Part shown: in pieces, positions 24,527 to 34,467 of the stretch | Layout of the letters: each line of letters opens with the position of its first letter | Position numbering within the stretch: position 1 is the stretch's first letter | Assembly (NCBI GenBank): GCA_947170435.1 | Contig: CAMVTO010000016.1 | Span: forward strand, 1-51,270 | Origin: an uncultured Clostridia bacterium | Lineage (GTDB): Bacteria; Bacillota; Clostridia; Oscillospirales; Oscillospiraceae | Length of the DNA: 51,270 nucleotides | Direction: 5' to 3' | The notes under the pieces: generated by a model | The model's database searches: none | Told to the model about the DNA's origin: nothing | Seen by the model: only the letters and a program-made list of their open reading frames with translations | Made by a program: the position numbers and the translations under genes

Positions 24527-27500
24527 TTAGGCGATTTCTCGCGCCTGCTGTTTCCTCTTCTCGAGATATTCCACCAGTTCCTCCAGCGAAATCTCGGCGG
24601 TCTCCTGACCCTCGCGGCGCATGTGGTCGACAAAAGAAAGGGATTTCGCGTGCTCTATGCTGCGTGCAAGAAAAGCCGAAAGGTCGAACACGTCTTCTTC
24701 GCTATCTTCAGCAGACTCTTCGGAGGCTTCCTCCTCGTCCGCATCATCCGCCCTGTAAAGCTCATCATCCGACTCGCCGGAAAACGTTTCTTCCGCATCC
24801 CAGTCGATCTCGACCGACGGCTCGTCGCCACCTGTGTCTTCGACATCCCAGTCGATCTCTGCCTCCGGTTCGCCGGCAGGTGTTTCCTCCACGGACCGGT
24901 CGTACTCCGCTTCGTCGGCAGGCGCTTCCTCCACGACCCGGTCGAAATCGTACTCCGCTTCGTCGGCAGGAGTTTCCTCCATGTCCCAGTCTGCCTCGTC
25001 GCCGGAGCTCGTCTCCTGCGGTCCCTGCGCGATGGAGCGCTTGAGCTCCTCCATTTCCCTGCGCAGGCGCTCGATCTCCGCATCCTTTTCAATCAGCTGC
25101 GCGGAAAGGCCGGCGTCTGCGACGACATTGACCTGCTGTGGCGCAACCGAGGTGCCGATGCGCTCAAAGGCTTCGGTCATCTTGTTGGTCATCGCTTCAA
25201 ACATGCCCATCACGGCCGGCATGGCGGCAAACTGATCCATGGTGCCCGGAATCACGGCGGCAGAAGCCTTGGGCGTGGTTTCCTCGACCGCCACAGCGCT
25301 CTTAACAGGCTCAACGTAGTCCGCCCCGTCGATCTCCTCAAAGACGATGCCGCCGGATTTCGGCTTCTCGTCGTAGTCTGCCTCGTCAATCTCCTCGAAC
25401 ACGACGGACTTCCTGGTCTCGGCGACGGGCGCTGCCTCTTCTTCGTCCTCCAGATCCCAGCGGGCCATGACCGCTTCATCGTGGGCTTCGCGGCTTTCCG
25501 CGACAAAGTCTTCCCAGTTTTTCGCGCCCAGCTCGCCCCGGAAGTACTGGCTGATGTATTCCCGATCCTCAAACATGTGGATCATGCTCTCGCCGGTTTC
25601 CACGCGGAAGGTGGATCGGCTCGTGGGGCTCATGATGGTAAACGCCTGGCCGCGCGGCGCCTGCACGATCTGCTCCTGCTCGCTCTCGTTGATGCCGCCC
25701 GCGTTCTCGTAGAGCTTCACAAGATCCTGGATGTCGTTCGGGGCCAGAGCAAAAATAAAGCTGTATTGGCACGCGTTGATAATGGCAGTGGACTTTCGCG
25801 CGATCTCTTCCGATCCCACAAAGTCCTTGATGTTCTGGGTAATGACGATCTGCATACCGTTATACTTACGGATGCGCTTCGCCAGCTGGAACATGAAGTC
25901 CAGCGCAATCGGGTACTTTGCGTCGATGAAGACGTGCGCCTCATCAATGACGACCACGACCTTGCGTTTGAGGCCGTACTTCATGTTGTAATCACGGTTT
26001 TTAATGATTTCGTTGTCAATATACTTGAGCACCAGCAGCATCTGCGCATTGGCAATCGTCTGGTTGCGGTTTGCCAGCATGCTCTGGAAGTTGAACACGG
26101 TAAAGTTCGTCTCTGTTGTAACGGTGCTCGGGCCGTTCCAGATATTCGCGTTGCGGCCGCCGGTGGAGAACTTCGCAATGTAGTTCATCAGCGTGCGGAG
26201 CATGGTGCGGATGTAGTCGTTGTCCGTACTCTGAAACTCCTGCAGGATGGCATCGTAGAGGTCGTCAAAAATCGGGTAATCCTCCGGCGTCAGCTTGGAA
26301 AGGTCCGTCTCCGCTGTGATATTAAAGTCGCCGTAGAGACGATCCAGCAGGGTGTTGAGGTACTCCATGGAGTCCTTGTCGCAGTCCGGCAGGATCTGGC
26401 GAAAGAACTCCTCCAAAAATTGCAGATGCGTCGCATAACTCCCGGAAGGCCCGTTCTCTCCCGCCTCGTCATCGTCGAGGGCGGTGATGATGTGGAACGG
26501 ATTGAGCCGGCCGTACTGCGCGTTGCCGACATTGATGATTTTGCCGTGCAGGTTGCCCGCCAGCTCCTGATACTCGTTTTCCGGGTCGAGAATGAAAATC
26601 TTCGCGTCGTCCGCCGCGAGGTTGGCGAGGATGCTCTTGGTGGCGTAGGATTTGCCGGAACCGGATTTACCGACGATCACCATGTTGGAGTTCACGCGCT
26701 CCGAATCACGACGGAAGAAGTTGATAAACACAGGAATGCCGTCGTTCGAGCCCAGCTTCACACCGCCCTCATCGCTGATATGGGCGAAAATCCACGGGTA
26801 ACATGCGGCAACCGTGTTGCTGGGGATACCGCGGCCATCCTTGGCAAGCGGGTCGAAGCCGTTGATCTGTGAGCCGATGAACGCCTGCATCTGCTCGAAC
26901 TCCATGTTGTTGAGCTTGAAGTTGCTCTCCTGCCACAGGCGGCGGACCGTCTTTTTCATATCCGCGATGTTCGGGAGCAGAGAATCACCCGGCTGCTTGA
27001 TTTTGTAGTTGTTGCGCGTGCCCGTGATATCATAGGCCGTGACATAGACGTTGCACTCCAGCAGAGCCTCGTTGTCCGCCTGCAGCGTTCCGAGCAGCTC
27101 TTGCAGGGTATCCAGGTGCTGCTCAATTTCCAAACGCTTGGAATCCACGCCCGTGGCGCTCCACTGCCCGCGCAGCTCCATGAGGCTGCGGTCAATGCCG
27201 CGAATCGCCTTCTGGCGATCCATCGGCTTCACCTTGACGATGACCTTCGTGCCCGGCATGGACATGACGCCCGCGAGCCACGCGTCGCCCACCAGCGACG
27301 GAAAGCTGGTCACGCGGAAGTTGTGGGTGATGATGTGGTTCACCTCGACGCGGCGCGCCTTGATATCCACGGTGTCAGGCTGCGCCCAACGGGCGTAGTC
27401 CTCCGGCGCGATCTTGTCAATCTCATGCTCGTCGAAGTCCAGTGCATTGGAGTATTTCAGAAACACTGCCAGTTCTTTATTGTCCAGCCGGTGCACCGAC

Positions 27501-28744
27501 AACTCGCCCTGCTGAAGATTTGACAGCGCATTGTTGATTTGCAGGTCCAACTGGCGTTTGTCACTCTCATAGAGAACAATGTAGAAAAAGCTGGTCACAA
27601 CTTTTTCTTCGTTGCAGAGCGCCTGAAGCTCATTGATGCGGTCGTACTGGATCTCTACACGCGCCTTGAGCTCGCTCTCCGACAGCATGCCGCTCTCGTA
27701 GGAATCGCGCAGCTGATAGAGCTTTTCGTACTCTTTTTCAAGATAGCTCTCATAGTGGATGGGGCGTTCCAGCTTTACAATGTTGGCGCTGTACTTGGGG
27801 TTGATGGCACGCAGGATGCGACCCACGCCGGCCTCAATGGAGTTCTGGCGGCGATGCTCGCTGAAGAAGCGAAATTCCACCGGATCAATCTCAATGGCGG
27901 CGCCGTAGTATTCGCCCTTGTTGTACTCAATGTGATTGTCCTTGATCGCCGTGAAGCCGACGATATCGTCCATGTGCTTGCGGGACGTGGTGGCATCCTT
28001 TGCCTCCGCCATTTTGCGCATGGCCTCCGCGCTCGCCGCTGCGCGGCGGGCGCGGATCTCCTCTTTTTCCTCTTCGGGGGCGGTCTTGCTCTTGAGGATC
28101 TTGTCCTCTCGCTTACGCTCCGCCGCGCGCTCCTTTTCCTGCGCCTTGCGCTCCTTGGCGCTCAGCTTCTCTGTCTTGACCGCCTTTTCGGCCTCCTGAA
28201 CAGATTCAGTATACTCTCCCTCGTCCTCGTTCGCTTCTTCGGCGGCCCGCTTCTGGCGGATCGCCTCCTTCTCTTCCTCGGAAGCCGTCTTGCTCTTGAG
28301 GATCTTGTCCTCACGCTTACGCTCCGCCGCGCGCTCCTTTTCCGCGGCTTTCATCGCCTTGAGGCGCTCTTTCTTTTCGGCCTTGCTCTCCTTCTTATCC
28401 GATTTCTGCTTAAACAGCTCATCAAAGGCGGCGTCCGCCGCGCGGCCCTCGCCGCGCTCGACCAGCATCCGGTCAGTATAGGTCTTGGCGAAACGCCGAT
28501 CATAGCCGAGGAACGCCAGGATATGCAGCAAATAACGATAGTTCGGCTGACCATCCATGCGGAACAGCAGCATGCCCACCACCCCGCCAATGCCGATGCA
28601 GATACCAAACTTGTGGGGCAGCGTGGAGAGGAGCACGAGAACAACCATCGCCGCTCCGACAACCGCGACAAGCAGATCCCCCAGCGTTACGCCGCGGAAT
28701 AACTCCACATCTACTTTGGTCTTGCCCGGTATCAGTCTTGTCAT
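24527..28744 (-). CDS. virB4: VirB4-type T4SS ATPase with fused PrgI/VirB3-like N terminus and acidic tail
   Basis: This 1405-residue protein powers pilus assembly and substrate transfer at the inner face of the membrane. Residues 1-90 carry two membrane helices and the end pattern YRYLLHILAFLGYDRRF seen in PrgI/VirB3-like proteins. A Lys/Glu/Arg linker (about 110-245) contains a tandem repeat. The VirB4 domain follows, with Walker A GKSGSGKS near residue 693 and Walker B VVVVIDEAH near residue 930. Residues about 1110-1405 are an unusual acidic Glu/Asp tail with repeated EEIDEADY-like and EETPADEAEY-like units and a short coiled coil. Usual VirB4 proteins are 600-850 residues and lack this tail. 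Confidence 0.95.
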   Translation of the reverse strand: MTRLIPGKTKVDVELFRGVTLGDLLVAVVGAAMVVLVLLSTLPHKFGICIGIGGVVGMLLFRMDGQPNYRYLLHILAFLGYDRRFAKTYTDRMLVERGEGRAADAAFDELFKQKSDKKESKAEKKERLKAMKAAEKERAAERKREDKILKSKTASEEEKEAIRQKRAAEEANEDEGEYTESVQEAEKAVKTEKLSAKERKAQEKERAAERKREDKILKSKTAPEEEKEEIRARRAAASAEAMRKMAEAKDATTSRKHMDDIVGFTAIKDNHIEYNKGEYYGAAIEIDPVEFRFFSEHRRQNSIEAGVGRILRAINPKYSANIVKLERPIHYESYLEKEYEKLYQLRDSYESGMLSESELKARVEIQYDRINELQALCNEEKVVTSFFYIVLYESDKRQLDLQINNALSNLQQGELSVHRLDNKELAVFLKYSNALDFDEHEIDKIAPEDYARWAQPDTVDIKARRVEVNHIITHNFRVTSFPSLVGDAWLAGVMSMPGTKVIVKVKPMDRQKAIRGIDRSLMELRGQWSATGVDSKRLEIEQHLDTLQELLGTLQADNEALLECNVYVTAYDITGTRNNYKIKQPGDSLLPNIADMKKTVRRLWQESNFKLNNMEFEQMQAFIGSQINGFDPLAKDGRGIPSNTVAACYPWIFAHISDEGGVKLGSNDGIPVFINFFRRDSERVNSNMVIVGKSGSGKSYATKSILANLAADDAKIFILDPENEYQELAGNLHGKIINVGNAQYGRLNPFHIITALDDDEAGENGPSGSYATHLQFLEEFFRQILPDCDKDSMEYLNTLLDRLYGDFNITAETDLSKLTPEDYPIFDDLYDAILQEFQSTDNDYIRTMLRTLMNYIAKFSTGGRNANIWNGPSTVTTETNFTVFNFQSMLANRNQTIANAQMLLVLKYIDNEIIKNRDYNMKYGLKRKVVVVIDEAHVFIDAKYPIALDFMFQLAKRIRKYNGMQIVITQNIKDFVGSEEIARKSTAIINACQYSFIFALAPNDIQDLVKLYENAGGINESEQEQIVQAPRGQAFTIMSPTSRSTFRVETGESMIHMFEDREYISQYFRGELGAKNWEDFVAESREAHDEAVMARWDLEDEEEAAPVAETRKSVVFEEIDEADYDEKPKSGGIVFEEIDGADYVEPVKSAVAVEETTPKASAAVIPGTMDQFAAMPAVMGMFEAMTNKMTEAFERIGTSVAPQQVNVVADAGLSAQLIEKDAEIERLRREMEELKRSIAQGPQETSSGDEADWDMEETPADEAEYDFDRVVEEAPADEAEYDRSVEETPAGEPEAEIDWDVEDTGGDEPSVEIDWDAEETFSGESDDELYRADDADEEEASEESAEDSEEDVFDLSAFLARSIEHAKSLSFVDHMRREGQETAEISLEELVEYLEKRKQQAREIA
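28083..28139 (-). repeat. Direct repeat copy 1 in the VirB4 linker
   Basis: This 57-bp segment matches 28287-28343 with one mismatch. The offset is 204 bases (68 codons), so the reading frame is kept. It encodes the KERAAERKREDKILKSKT unit of the charged linker. Confidence 0.9.
28287..28343 (-). repeat. Direct repeat copy 2 in the VirB4 linker
   Basis: Partner of 28083-28139. The near identity at DNA level points to a recent in-frame duplication of the linker. Confidence 0.9.
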
Positions 28745-28780
28745 AACCGTTCGTTCCTTTACTGCTTATTTCAAATGCTT

Positions 28781-31420
28781 TCAGTCGTCCAGAGAAATCC
28801 TCTTAGGAGACGGAGTCGGCGCTTCCCGCGAGCGGCGCGGTCCCTCAGGGGCCGTATCCTTCAGCGACATACGCGAACCGCCGCTCTCCGCCGTATAGCT
28901 GCCGCCCTTCGATACGTTGCCGCCGACGCTTGTATGCGTGCTGGTGGTTGCCGCTCGGAAGTCGGCCTTTCTCTCCATCTGCTCCATAGTAGGACGCTTG
29001 CCGGAGGCAGGCGCTTCCTTCGAGCCCTTCGACATTTCGGGCTTATCGCCGAGCGTCATGCGGCTGCCGGTGTTGCCGGCCTCCCAGCTGCCTTTGCCCG
29101 TTTTCGTGCCGGAAACCATCATGCGCTGTCTGGTCTGTTCGGGCTTATTTGATTCCGGCTTCTTCATGTTGCCTTGCGCGTCCACTTTTCCCGCCATACC
29201 CTTACGGGCGGCGGACGCCTTCTGCGCAAGCTCTCTGTCCCGTGCGGACAGCGGCTTCGGGCCTGTTTCCTTGCCCTTGATATCACCCTGCGCGTTCACT
29301 TTTTTTGACATCGCCTTGTGAGCCGCGTTCGCCTTGCGGGCAAGCTCCATCTCACGGTTGGATTTCGGCGCGGGCGGAGGCGGAGCCTTCGGGACACTGG
29401 CGTCGGTGCCATTCGAGACGCTGGGGCCGCCGCCACCGCCGCCACCGCCGCCACCCTGGCTGCCCGGCAGATCGTTTCCGCCACCGGAACCGCCACCATC
29501 GGAGCCACCGCCGCCGGAGCCGCCGCCACCCTGGCTGCCCGGCAGATCGTTTCCGCCGCCGGAACCACCGCCACCCTGGCTGCCCGGCAGATCGTTTCCG
29601 CCGCCGGAGCCACCGCCACCGGGGCCACCGCCACCGGGGCCACCGCCATCGGGGCCGCCGCCACCGGGGCCGCCGCCACCGGGCGCACCGCCTTGCCTTG
29701 CTGCCAAGATTTTCTGCTCAGCATCGCGCACGGCAATATTCTTCTGTGCCTGTGCCTTCGCTTCGTCGCCTGCTACGTCGCCCTTGCCGAGGTTTTTCCA
29801 CGCGTTGACGGCCTTGCCGCCGGTCTTATCCCAGCCGCGTTTCAAGCCGTTTTGTGCCGGCTTCGTGGCAAAGTCGAGCACCTTGCCTGCGCCCTTGCCG
29901 ACGGTCTTCGCTGCGCTGGTAACGCCGCTGATCATCTTGCCGGCAGAGCTGGACATATCGCCCGCCTGGATGGACTGCATGCCCGCGCTGTCCGCGAGGA
30001 TACCGGTCAGCAGGCCCGTCGCCTTCTTGGAGACCTCAAACAGGCCGTAGATCATCACGAGCTTTGCCATGATGTTCATCGTGCTGTTCTCAAACAGCAC
30101 CAGCTTCGAGCTTGTGACGATCGGCAGCATGATGAGCAGCAGCCGCATGGCGATCACTGTGCCGAACACGCTGAAGCACTGCACGATGAACGCCGTCATC
30201 CACTGTTTCGTCTTGCCGCCGCCGTCATACGGCTGCACGGCGAAAATCGGCGGCGCGATGATGTACAGGAACAGCATGTTGAAAATACGAGCAATGCAGT
30301 TGAGAATGATAACCACAAGGTCAAAGATCAGCGCAATGCCCGAGAGGAACACGACGAGATAGTCCGTCGCAAAGCCGATATCGAAGTCCTTGCTGACCTG
30401 AGAGATGTTGTAGATGTTCTTCTCGCCCGAATAGTAGGGACCGCGCACCGGGTCAGTCAGCTCGCCATTTATGTTGTATTCATTGTTTTTTGCCGCCCTC
30501 ATAGTGCCCATCAGGAACAGATAGCGATCCAGCGGCACATAGCCCTCCGCCGGCGTCACGCGGGTGTAGGACTCCAGCGGACGGAAAGACTCATCGTTTC
30601 GGATTGTGTCCATCGCCTCAATAATGGACGCCGTTACCCCGTCATAGGACACGTCGAGCTTGAGCTCGGTGCGCAGATCGTGGGAGTTCGCAATCTTTTG
30701 CAGAACGGACTGCCAGGTTTTGATCTCGTTTCCGTCCGCGTCCTTGGTCGTATAGTAATAGCGGAACACTTTCTGGTTTTGCAGGTATTTGAGGTCTGTA
30801 CGGATCTCATTAAAGCAGGTGTTGATGTTATACCGGCTGGAATACGAGGGGTTGAGCGAATAGTTGCCGATGGTGTTGAGCACGCGCCCCATGGCGGCGA
30901 ACTCCTCATCGGTATAGACCTTGGTCGCCTCAAGATCCAGATTATCTGGATCGTTGAAGATCAGGTTGACCTGCTGCATCAGCACATTGGTCGAATTCAA
31001 TATGATCACCATGATCGCGCTCATGCCGAGAATCAGAATGAGCGTCCGCACCAGAGAGGTGAGGATCTGGCTCATCGACTGCTGCTGCTTGCCGCTGGAG
31101 TCAAACATTTTGCGTACCACCGCGGCAATGGTAAAACCGAACGCCAAAGCGATGCCAATGAGCGCCATTGCCCAATAAACATTGGTGATGGAGCGGTTGT
31201 TGAAAAAGACGTTGACAAGATAATCCTTTTCGCCGTCATAGCTGACCTTGTCAATGCCCGCAAAGACTCGGAACATCTCGTCCAGCATACCGACAATCTT
31301 GCACAGGCCGGTTTCCGCGTAGTAAAGAAGCCTGCCGACAAAGCTGTCGAGCACAAGCTGCATAACGTCAAAAATGACGTCAAATAGCCCTTGCAGTATC
31401 GAGTCAATCAGGTCACCCAT
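28781..31420 (-). CDS. VirB6/TrbL-like T4SS membrane protein with Gly-rich tail
   Basis: This 879-residue protein has an N-terminal polytopic part (residues about 1-480) with several membrane helices: near residue 70-105 (WAMALIGIALAFGFTIAAVV), 120-145, and a cluster at 345-455. It also has an external loop between about residues 150 and 335. This is the layout of the VirB6/TrbL channel subunit in Gram-positive T4SS. Residues about 570-675 are Gly-rich with three copies of NDLPGSQGGGG, followed by a basic repetitive tail (MELARKANAAHKAMSKKV, then RELAQKASAARKGMAGKV). The ribosome site AAAGGAGGG is strong. It stands between VirB4 and the VirD4 part of the operon. Confidence 0.88.
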   Translation of the reverse strand: MGDLIDSILQGLFDVIFDVMQLVLDSFVGRLLYYAETGLCKIVGMLDEMFRVFAGIDKVSYDGEKDYLVNVFFNNRSITNVYWAMALIGIALAFGFTIAAVVRKMFDSSGKQQQSMSQILTSLVRTLILILGMSAIMVIILNSTNVLMQQVNLIFNDPDNLDLEATKVYTDEEFAAMGRVLNTIGNYSLNPSYSSRYNINTCFNEIRTDLKYLQNQKVFRYYYTTKDADGNEIKTWQSVLQKIANSHDLRTELKLDVSYDGVTASIIEAMDTIRNDESFRPLESYTRVTPAEGYVPLDRYLFLMGTMRAAKNNEYNINGELTDPVRGPYYSGEKNIYNISQVSKDFDIGFATDYLVVFLSGIALIFDLVVIILNCIARIFNMLFLYIIAPPIFAVQPYDGGGKTKQWMTAFIVQCFSVFGTVIAMRLLLIMLPIVTSSKLVLFENSTMNIMAKLVMIYGLFEVSKKATGLLTGILADSAGMQSIQAGDMSSSAGKMISGVTSAAKTVGKGAGKVLDFATKPAQNGLKRGWDKTGGKAVNAWKNLGKGDVAGDEAKAQAQKNIAVRDAEQKILAARQGGAPGGGGPGGGGPDGGGPGGGGPGGGGSGGGNDLPGSQGGGGSGGGNDLPGSQGGGGSGGGGSDGGGSGGGNDLPGSQGGGGGGGGGGPSVSNGTDASVPKAPPPPAPKSNREMELARKANAAHKAMSKKVNAQGDIKGKETGPKPLSARDRELAQKASAARKGMAGKVDAQGNMKKPESNKPEQTRQRMMVSGTKTGKGSWEAGNTGSRMTLGDKPEMSKGSKEAPASGKRPTMEQMERKADFRAATTSTHTSVGGNVSKGGSYTAESGGSRMSLKDTAPEGPRRSREAPTPSPKRISLDD

Positions 31421-31438
31421 CCGTCAATCCCTCCTTTC

Positions 31439-32407
31439 TTATGCAACTTTGAGGTGCTTTCTCTTCACGAGGATATAGCCCAGCACGCCGGCGAGCGAAA
31501 CGCAGACCAGCGCGAAAAACAGCAGACTGTTGAGGTCCAGATACACGAGGATCGTGAACTGCGCCGCCACCGCGTTGCCCGCGGCGTCGTAGAACCGCAT
31601 TTGATACATGCCCGCCTCACTCAGCACTCCGTCGGAGGGAAACGCAATCGCTGTGCCGTCCCGCGTCATCGCAACGGAATCACCCGGCTGCAAACCGCCA
31701 ACCTGCACCGCACTGTGGAAACGGCCGTTCTTGTCCAGCTTGCCGTCCAGCGTCACCTGCGGCGGCGTGCGGTCGATGACCGTCATCAGATGGTAATGGA
31801 TCGCCGTGTCGGGGCAAACGTACTCCACGTCGTAAGCTCCCTCCTGCTCCATGCCGATGAAGTTGCGGTCGTAGTCCGCCTCCTCTTCGTTCACGGTCGC
31901 ACCGACGATATAGAATCCCTCCGGCATGGTATAACCGCCCGGCAGGTTGGTCGCAGCGCCCACGATGGTGAAGCTGAACAGCGTCACCGTGGTGTCGATG
32001 ACACGCACGCTGACCGAGTACTTGCCGACGTCGGCAATGTGGCTCAGATCGGTGTCTGTCAGCACCGTCCCGTTGCGCGTCAGCGTCACCTCCGCGCCCT
32101 CGTCCGCAATGATCTCCACCGGCTCGGTGACGATCATACCGTCCGCGACGGTTGCGCGCACCTCGTAGGTGCTCACGCCGGTGGGATAGATGAAGTTGCG
32201 CAAATCGCGGTCATAGTACATCGAGTTGGTAATGCGTATGCGTGTTGCCGATGCCGCGGCCTCTCCTCCGGTTGCCTCACCGGTGACGGTGTCCACCGTC
32301 CCGCTGTAATAGGGGTCTATCTCGGCGAATGCCGGCGCACAGAGCGTGCAGAGCAGCGCCGCGACACACAGCGCAGACGATATGGTTTTTGAGATCCGCA
32401 CCCTCAT
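31439..32407 (-). CDS. Exported protein with C-terminal membrane anchor (322 aa)
   Basis: A cleavable signal peptide (core SSALCVAALLCTLCAPAFA) is followed by a beta-rich external part with probable Ig-like repeats (STYEVRATVADG, KYSVSVRVIDTT, AGMYQMRFYDAAGN). One C-terminal transmembrane helix (SLLFFALVCVSLAGVLGYILV) and a short basic end (KRKHLKVA) come last. It is thus a type I surface protein. No family is recognised. Its place between VirB6 and VirD4 suggests it is part of the secretion apparatus or its surface scaffold. Confidence 0.82.
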   Translation of the reverse strand: MRVRISKTISSALCVAALLCTLCAPAFAEIDPYYSGTVDTVTGEATGGEAAASATRIRITNSMYYDRDLRNFIYPTGVSTYEVRATVADGMIVTEPVEIIADEGAEVTLTRNGTVLTDTDLSHIADVGKYSVSVRVIDTTVTLFSFTIVGAATNLPGGYTMPEGFYIVGATVNEEEADYDRNFIGMEQEGAYDVEYVCPDTAIHYHLMTVIDRTPPQVTLDGKLDKNGRFHSAVQVGGLQPGDSVAMTRDGTAIAFPSDGVLSEAGMYQMRFYDAAGNAVAAQFTILVYLDLNSLLFFALVCVSLAGVLGYILVKRKHLKVA

Positions 32408-32433
32408 GGGCTTTGCCTCCCGAAATTCTTTGT

Positions 32434-34446
32434 TTATGCGCTTTCGCCTAAAATCTTCTTATTGCGCACAGCGAGATCATAGAAGACCTCGTCCGCGCGG
32501 AAAATGTTGCTGCGGATCTCGGTGAGATCCATGGGGCCGAACTTGTAGAACGGGCATTTGTAAGAGGGCGTGTACTTCGTTTTCAGCGGGAAGCTGTTGA
32601 AGGACACGATGATGCTGTTGCCCGTGCTCTCCTGGTTGTTCAAACGCTGCAGCTCGCTGGGGTAGATCAGCGGGCGCACCTGCGTCTGCGTGGAGACGTT
32701 GACGTCGCCGCTCTTGCTGCCGAGGCTGGACGACATGCTCGTCGTTTTGACCGTCATGTTGCCGCACATCTCAGAGAACATCTTGCAGGTGTCCGTATCG
32801 TTCGAGCCGATGAACATCTTCACGCCGCAGTTACCGATGACGATGTCGGCCGTCTCCTTGCCGTACACGTTCGTGAGCTGCACGAACGACTGGATCACCA
32901 TGTTGAACCAAATCTTACGGGAACGGCCGACGGTGATCATCTGGCCGAACTTGTCGATCTTCGGCATGTTGCCGAACTCGTCCATGATGAAGTACACGTT
33001 CCGCGGGAGCGTCTGCCCCGGAAGCGGCGTCGCGATCTTGATGAGCGCTTTGTAGGTGCTCAGCACGAACAGGCTTGCCAATGAGTGGCGCGTATCCTTT
33101 TCGTCAGGGATCTTCAGGAACACTGCCGTCTTGCCGAAAGCCAGCTTTTCCGCCTTCAGGTCGGTGGCGCTGGTCAGGCCGCAGAGGCCGCGGTCGTTGA
33201 AGATCGTCAGCTTATCGAGCGTGACCGACATATAGCTGCTCATGGTGTTGTCCGGCGCGGAGAGCACCTGACGCGAGAGCTGGTATGCTTGAGAGAGCTG
33301 CCCGCGGCCCTCAAAGTAATCCTTGAGCGCCTTGTAGCCGTTGTCGCTGTTGGAAAGCGCCTTGTTGATGTTGAAAAGGTTGAATTTGTCCTTAGTCATG
33401 CCGAGGTCGGGGTTCTGACTGTCCTCCAGCATGGCGAGGCAGGTCGCCGTCACCAGCGAGCGCGCACCGCGCTCCCACATCTGATCCTTCTCGTTCGTGA
33501 TGGGGATGAGGCCGCCGACAAGATCCTGCAAGTCTTCGTACATTTCGTCGTAGATCTTGTTCTTTGCCAGCTCCACATCGTCCTTGGCGTGACCGAGGTC
33601 AGCGTAAGCGATGCCCTTCCACTCGATCCACGGGTCGCCCGCGTGGGCGTCGCCGTCGATGCGCCGGAGGTCGGGATAGTCGTCCATGCTGTCGATGTGC
33701 ATGATCATGCCCTTGCCGGCGTTGACGCTCTCCTGATACGCGTCCCAGATCGGCTCCAGCGGGTTCCAGCGGGAGGACGAGTAGGTGTCGCGCAGGTCGA
33801 GCACCATGACCTCGTAGCCCTGCTGCTTGAGAAAGCCGGAGTGGAGATCAAACAACTCGCCCTTCGGGTCGGTCATGATCATGGAGCTGCCGATGTTCGC
33901 GGCGGCGATGCACTGGATCATCGGGTTGATGAAGGTCGTCGTCTTACCGGAACCGGTGGCGCCGATGACCAGCGCGTGGACGCCGGGCTTCCAGTTGCCC
34001 TCCAGCTGTCCCTTTTTGTTCAGCACCGCGCGTGCCGGAACGCCGTCGTTCTTCGACTGCGGGAGGGTCTCATAGGTGAAGGTCGGGAAATACTTGTCGC
34101 GCTCCTTGTCGGTGAGGAAGCGGCTGTTCTCGAGGCTTCCCTCAATGCGGTCGCCCTCGCCGCTCTTGCCGCCGAGCAGGCTGCTGCGGAACATGCCGCC
34201 AAAGCCGCCGTTGATGGCGTAGAGAATGCCGAGCATCGCCGTAACGCCCGCGCCGATGCCCCAGGTCAGAGGCTCGATGAGCAGGCGGAAGCGGAAGACC
34301 GGCGAGCCGGTGATTGCCTCGACAATATAGCGCAGCAGCGAACCGAGGAACAGCGACGCAAAGAGGAAGATGCCGACGTAGAGTCCCACGGTGCCCATTT
34401 TGATCGACTTGATCTTGTCGCCGAGCGCTTCCAGCAGTTTTTTCAT
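32434..34446 (-). CDS. virD4: VirD4/TraG-type coupling ATPase
   Basis: This 670-residue type IV coupling protein brings substrates to the secretion channel. Two N-terminal membrane helices (residues about 17-40 and 60-80) precede the soluble ATPase domain. Walker A GATGSGKTTTF lies near residue 162 and Walker B VYFIMDEFGNMPK near residue 485. MIMTDPKGELFD, typical of TraG/VirD4, follows Walker A. The start follows AAAAAGGAGA. A coupling protein without a relaxase in the same block suggests that the substrates may be proteins, as in Dot/Icm or Cag. Confidence 0.95.
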   Translation of the reverse strand: MKKLLEALGDKIKSIKMGTVGLYVGIFLFASLFLGSLLRYIVEAITGSPVFRFRLLIEPLTWGIGAGVTAMLGILYAINGGFGGMFRSSLLGGKSGEGDRIEGSLENSRFLTDKERDKYFPTFTYETLPQSKNDGVPARAVLNKKGQLEGNWKPGVHALVIGATGSGKTTTFINPMIQCIAAANIGSSMIMTDPKGELFDLHSGFLKQQGYEVMVLDLRDTYSSSRWNPLEPIWDAYQESVNAGKGMIMHIDSMDDYPDLRRIDGDAHAGDPWIEWKGIAYADLGHAKDDVELAKNKIYDEMYEDLQDLVGGLIPITNEKDQMWERGARSLVTATCLAMLEDSQNPDLGMTKDKFNLFNINKALSNSDNGYKALKDYFEGRGQLSQAYQLSRQVLSAPDNTMSSYMSVTLDKLTIFNDRGLCGLTSATDLKAEKLAFGKTAVFLKIPDEKDTRHSLASLFVLSTYKALIKIATPLPGQTLPRNVYFIMDEFGNMPKIDKFGQMITVGRSRKIWFNMVIQSFVQLTNVYGKETADIVIGNCGVKMFIGSNDTDTCKMFSEMCGNMTVKTTSMSSSLGSKSGDVNVSTQTQVRPLIYPSELQRLNNQESTGNSIIVSFNSFPLKTKYTPSYKCPFYKFGPMDLTEIRSNIFRADEVFYDLAVRNKKILGESA

Positions 34447-34467
34447 GTGCTCGATCTCCTTTTTCCC

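Noticed and set aside
29334-30050. Long plus-strand frame rich in Pro (PPPPPP, PGPPPPG)
   Set aside because: It is the reverse complement of the Gly-rich tail of the VirB6-like protein, with no ribosome site of its own.
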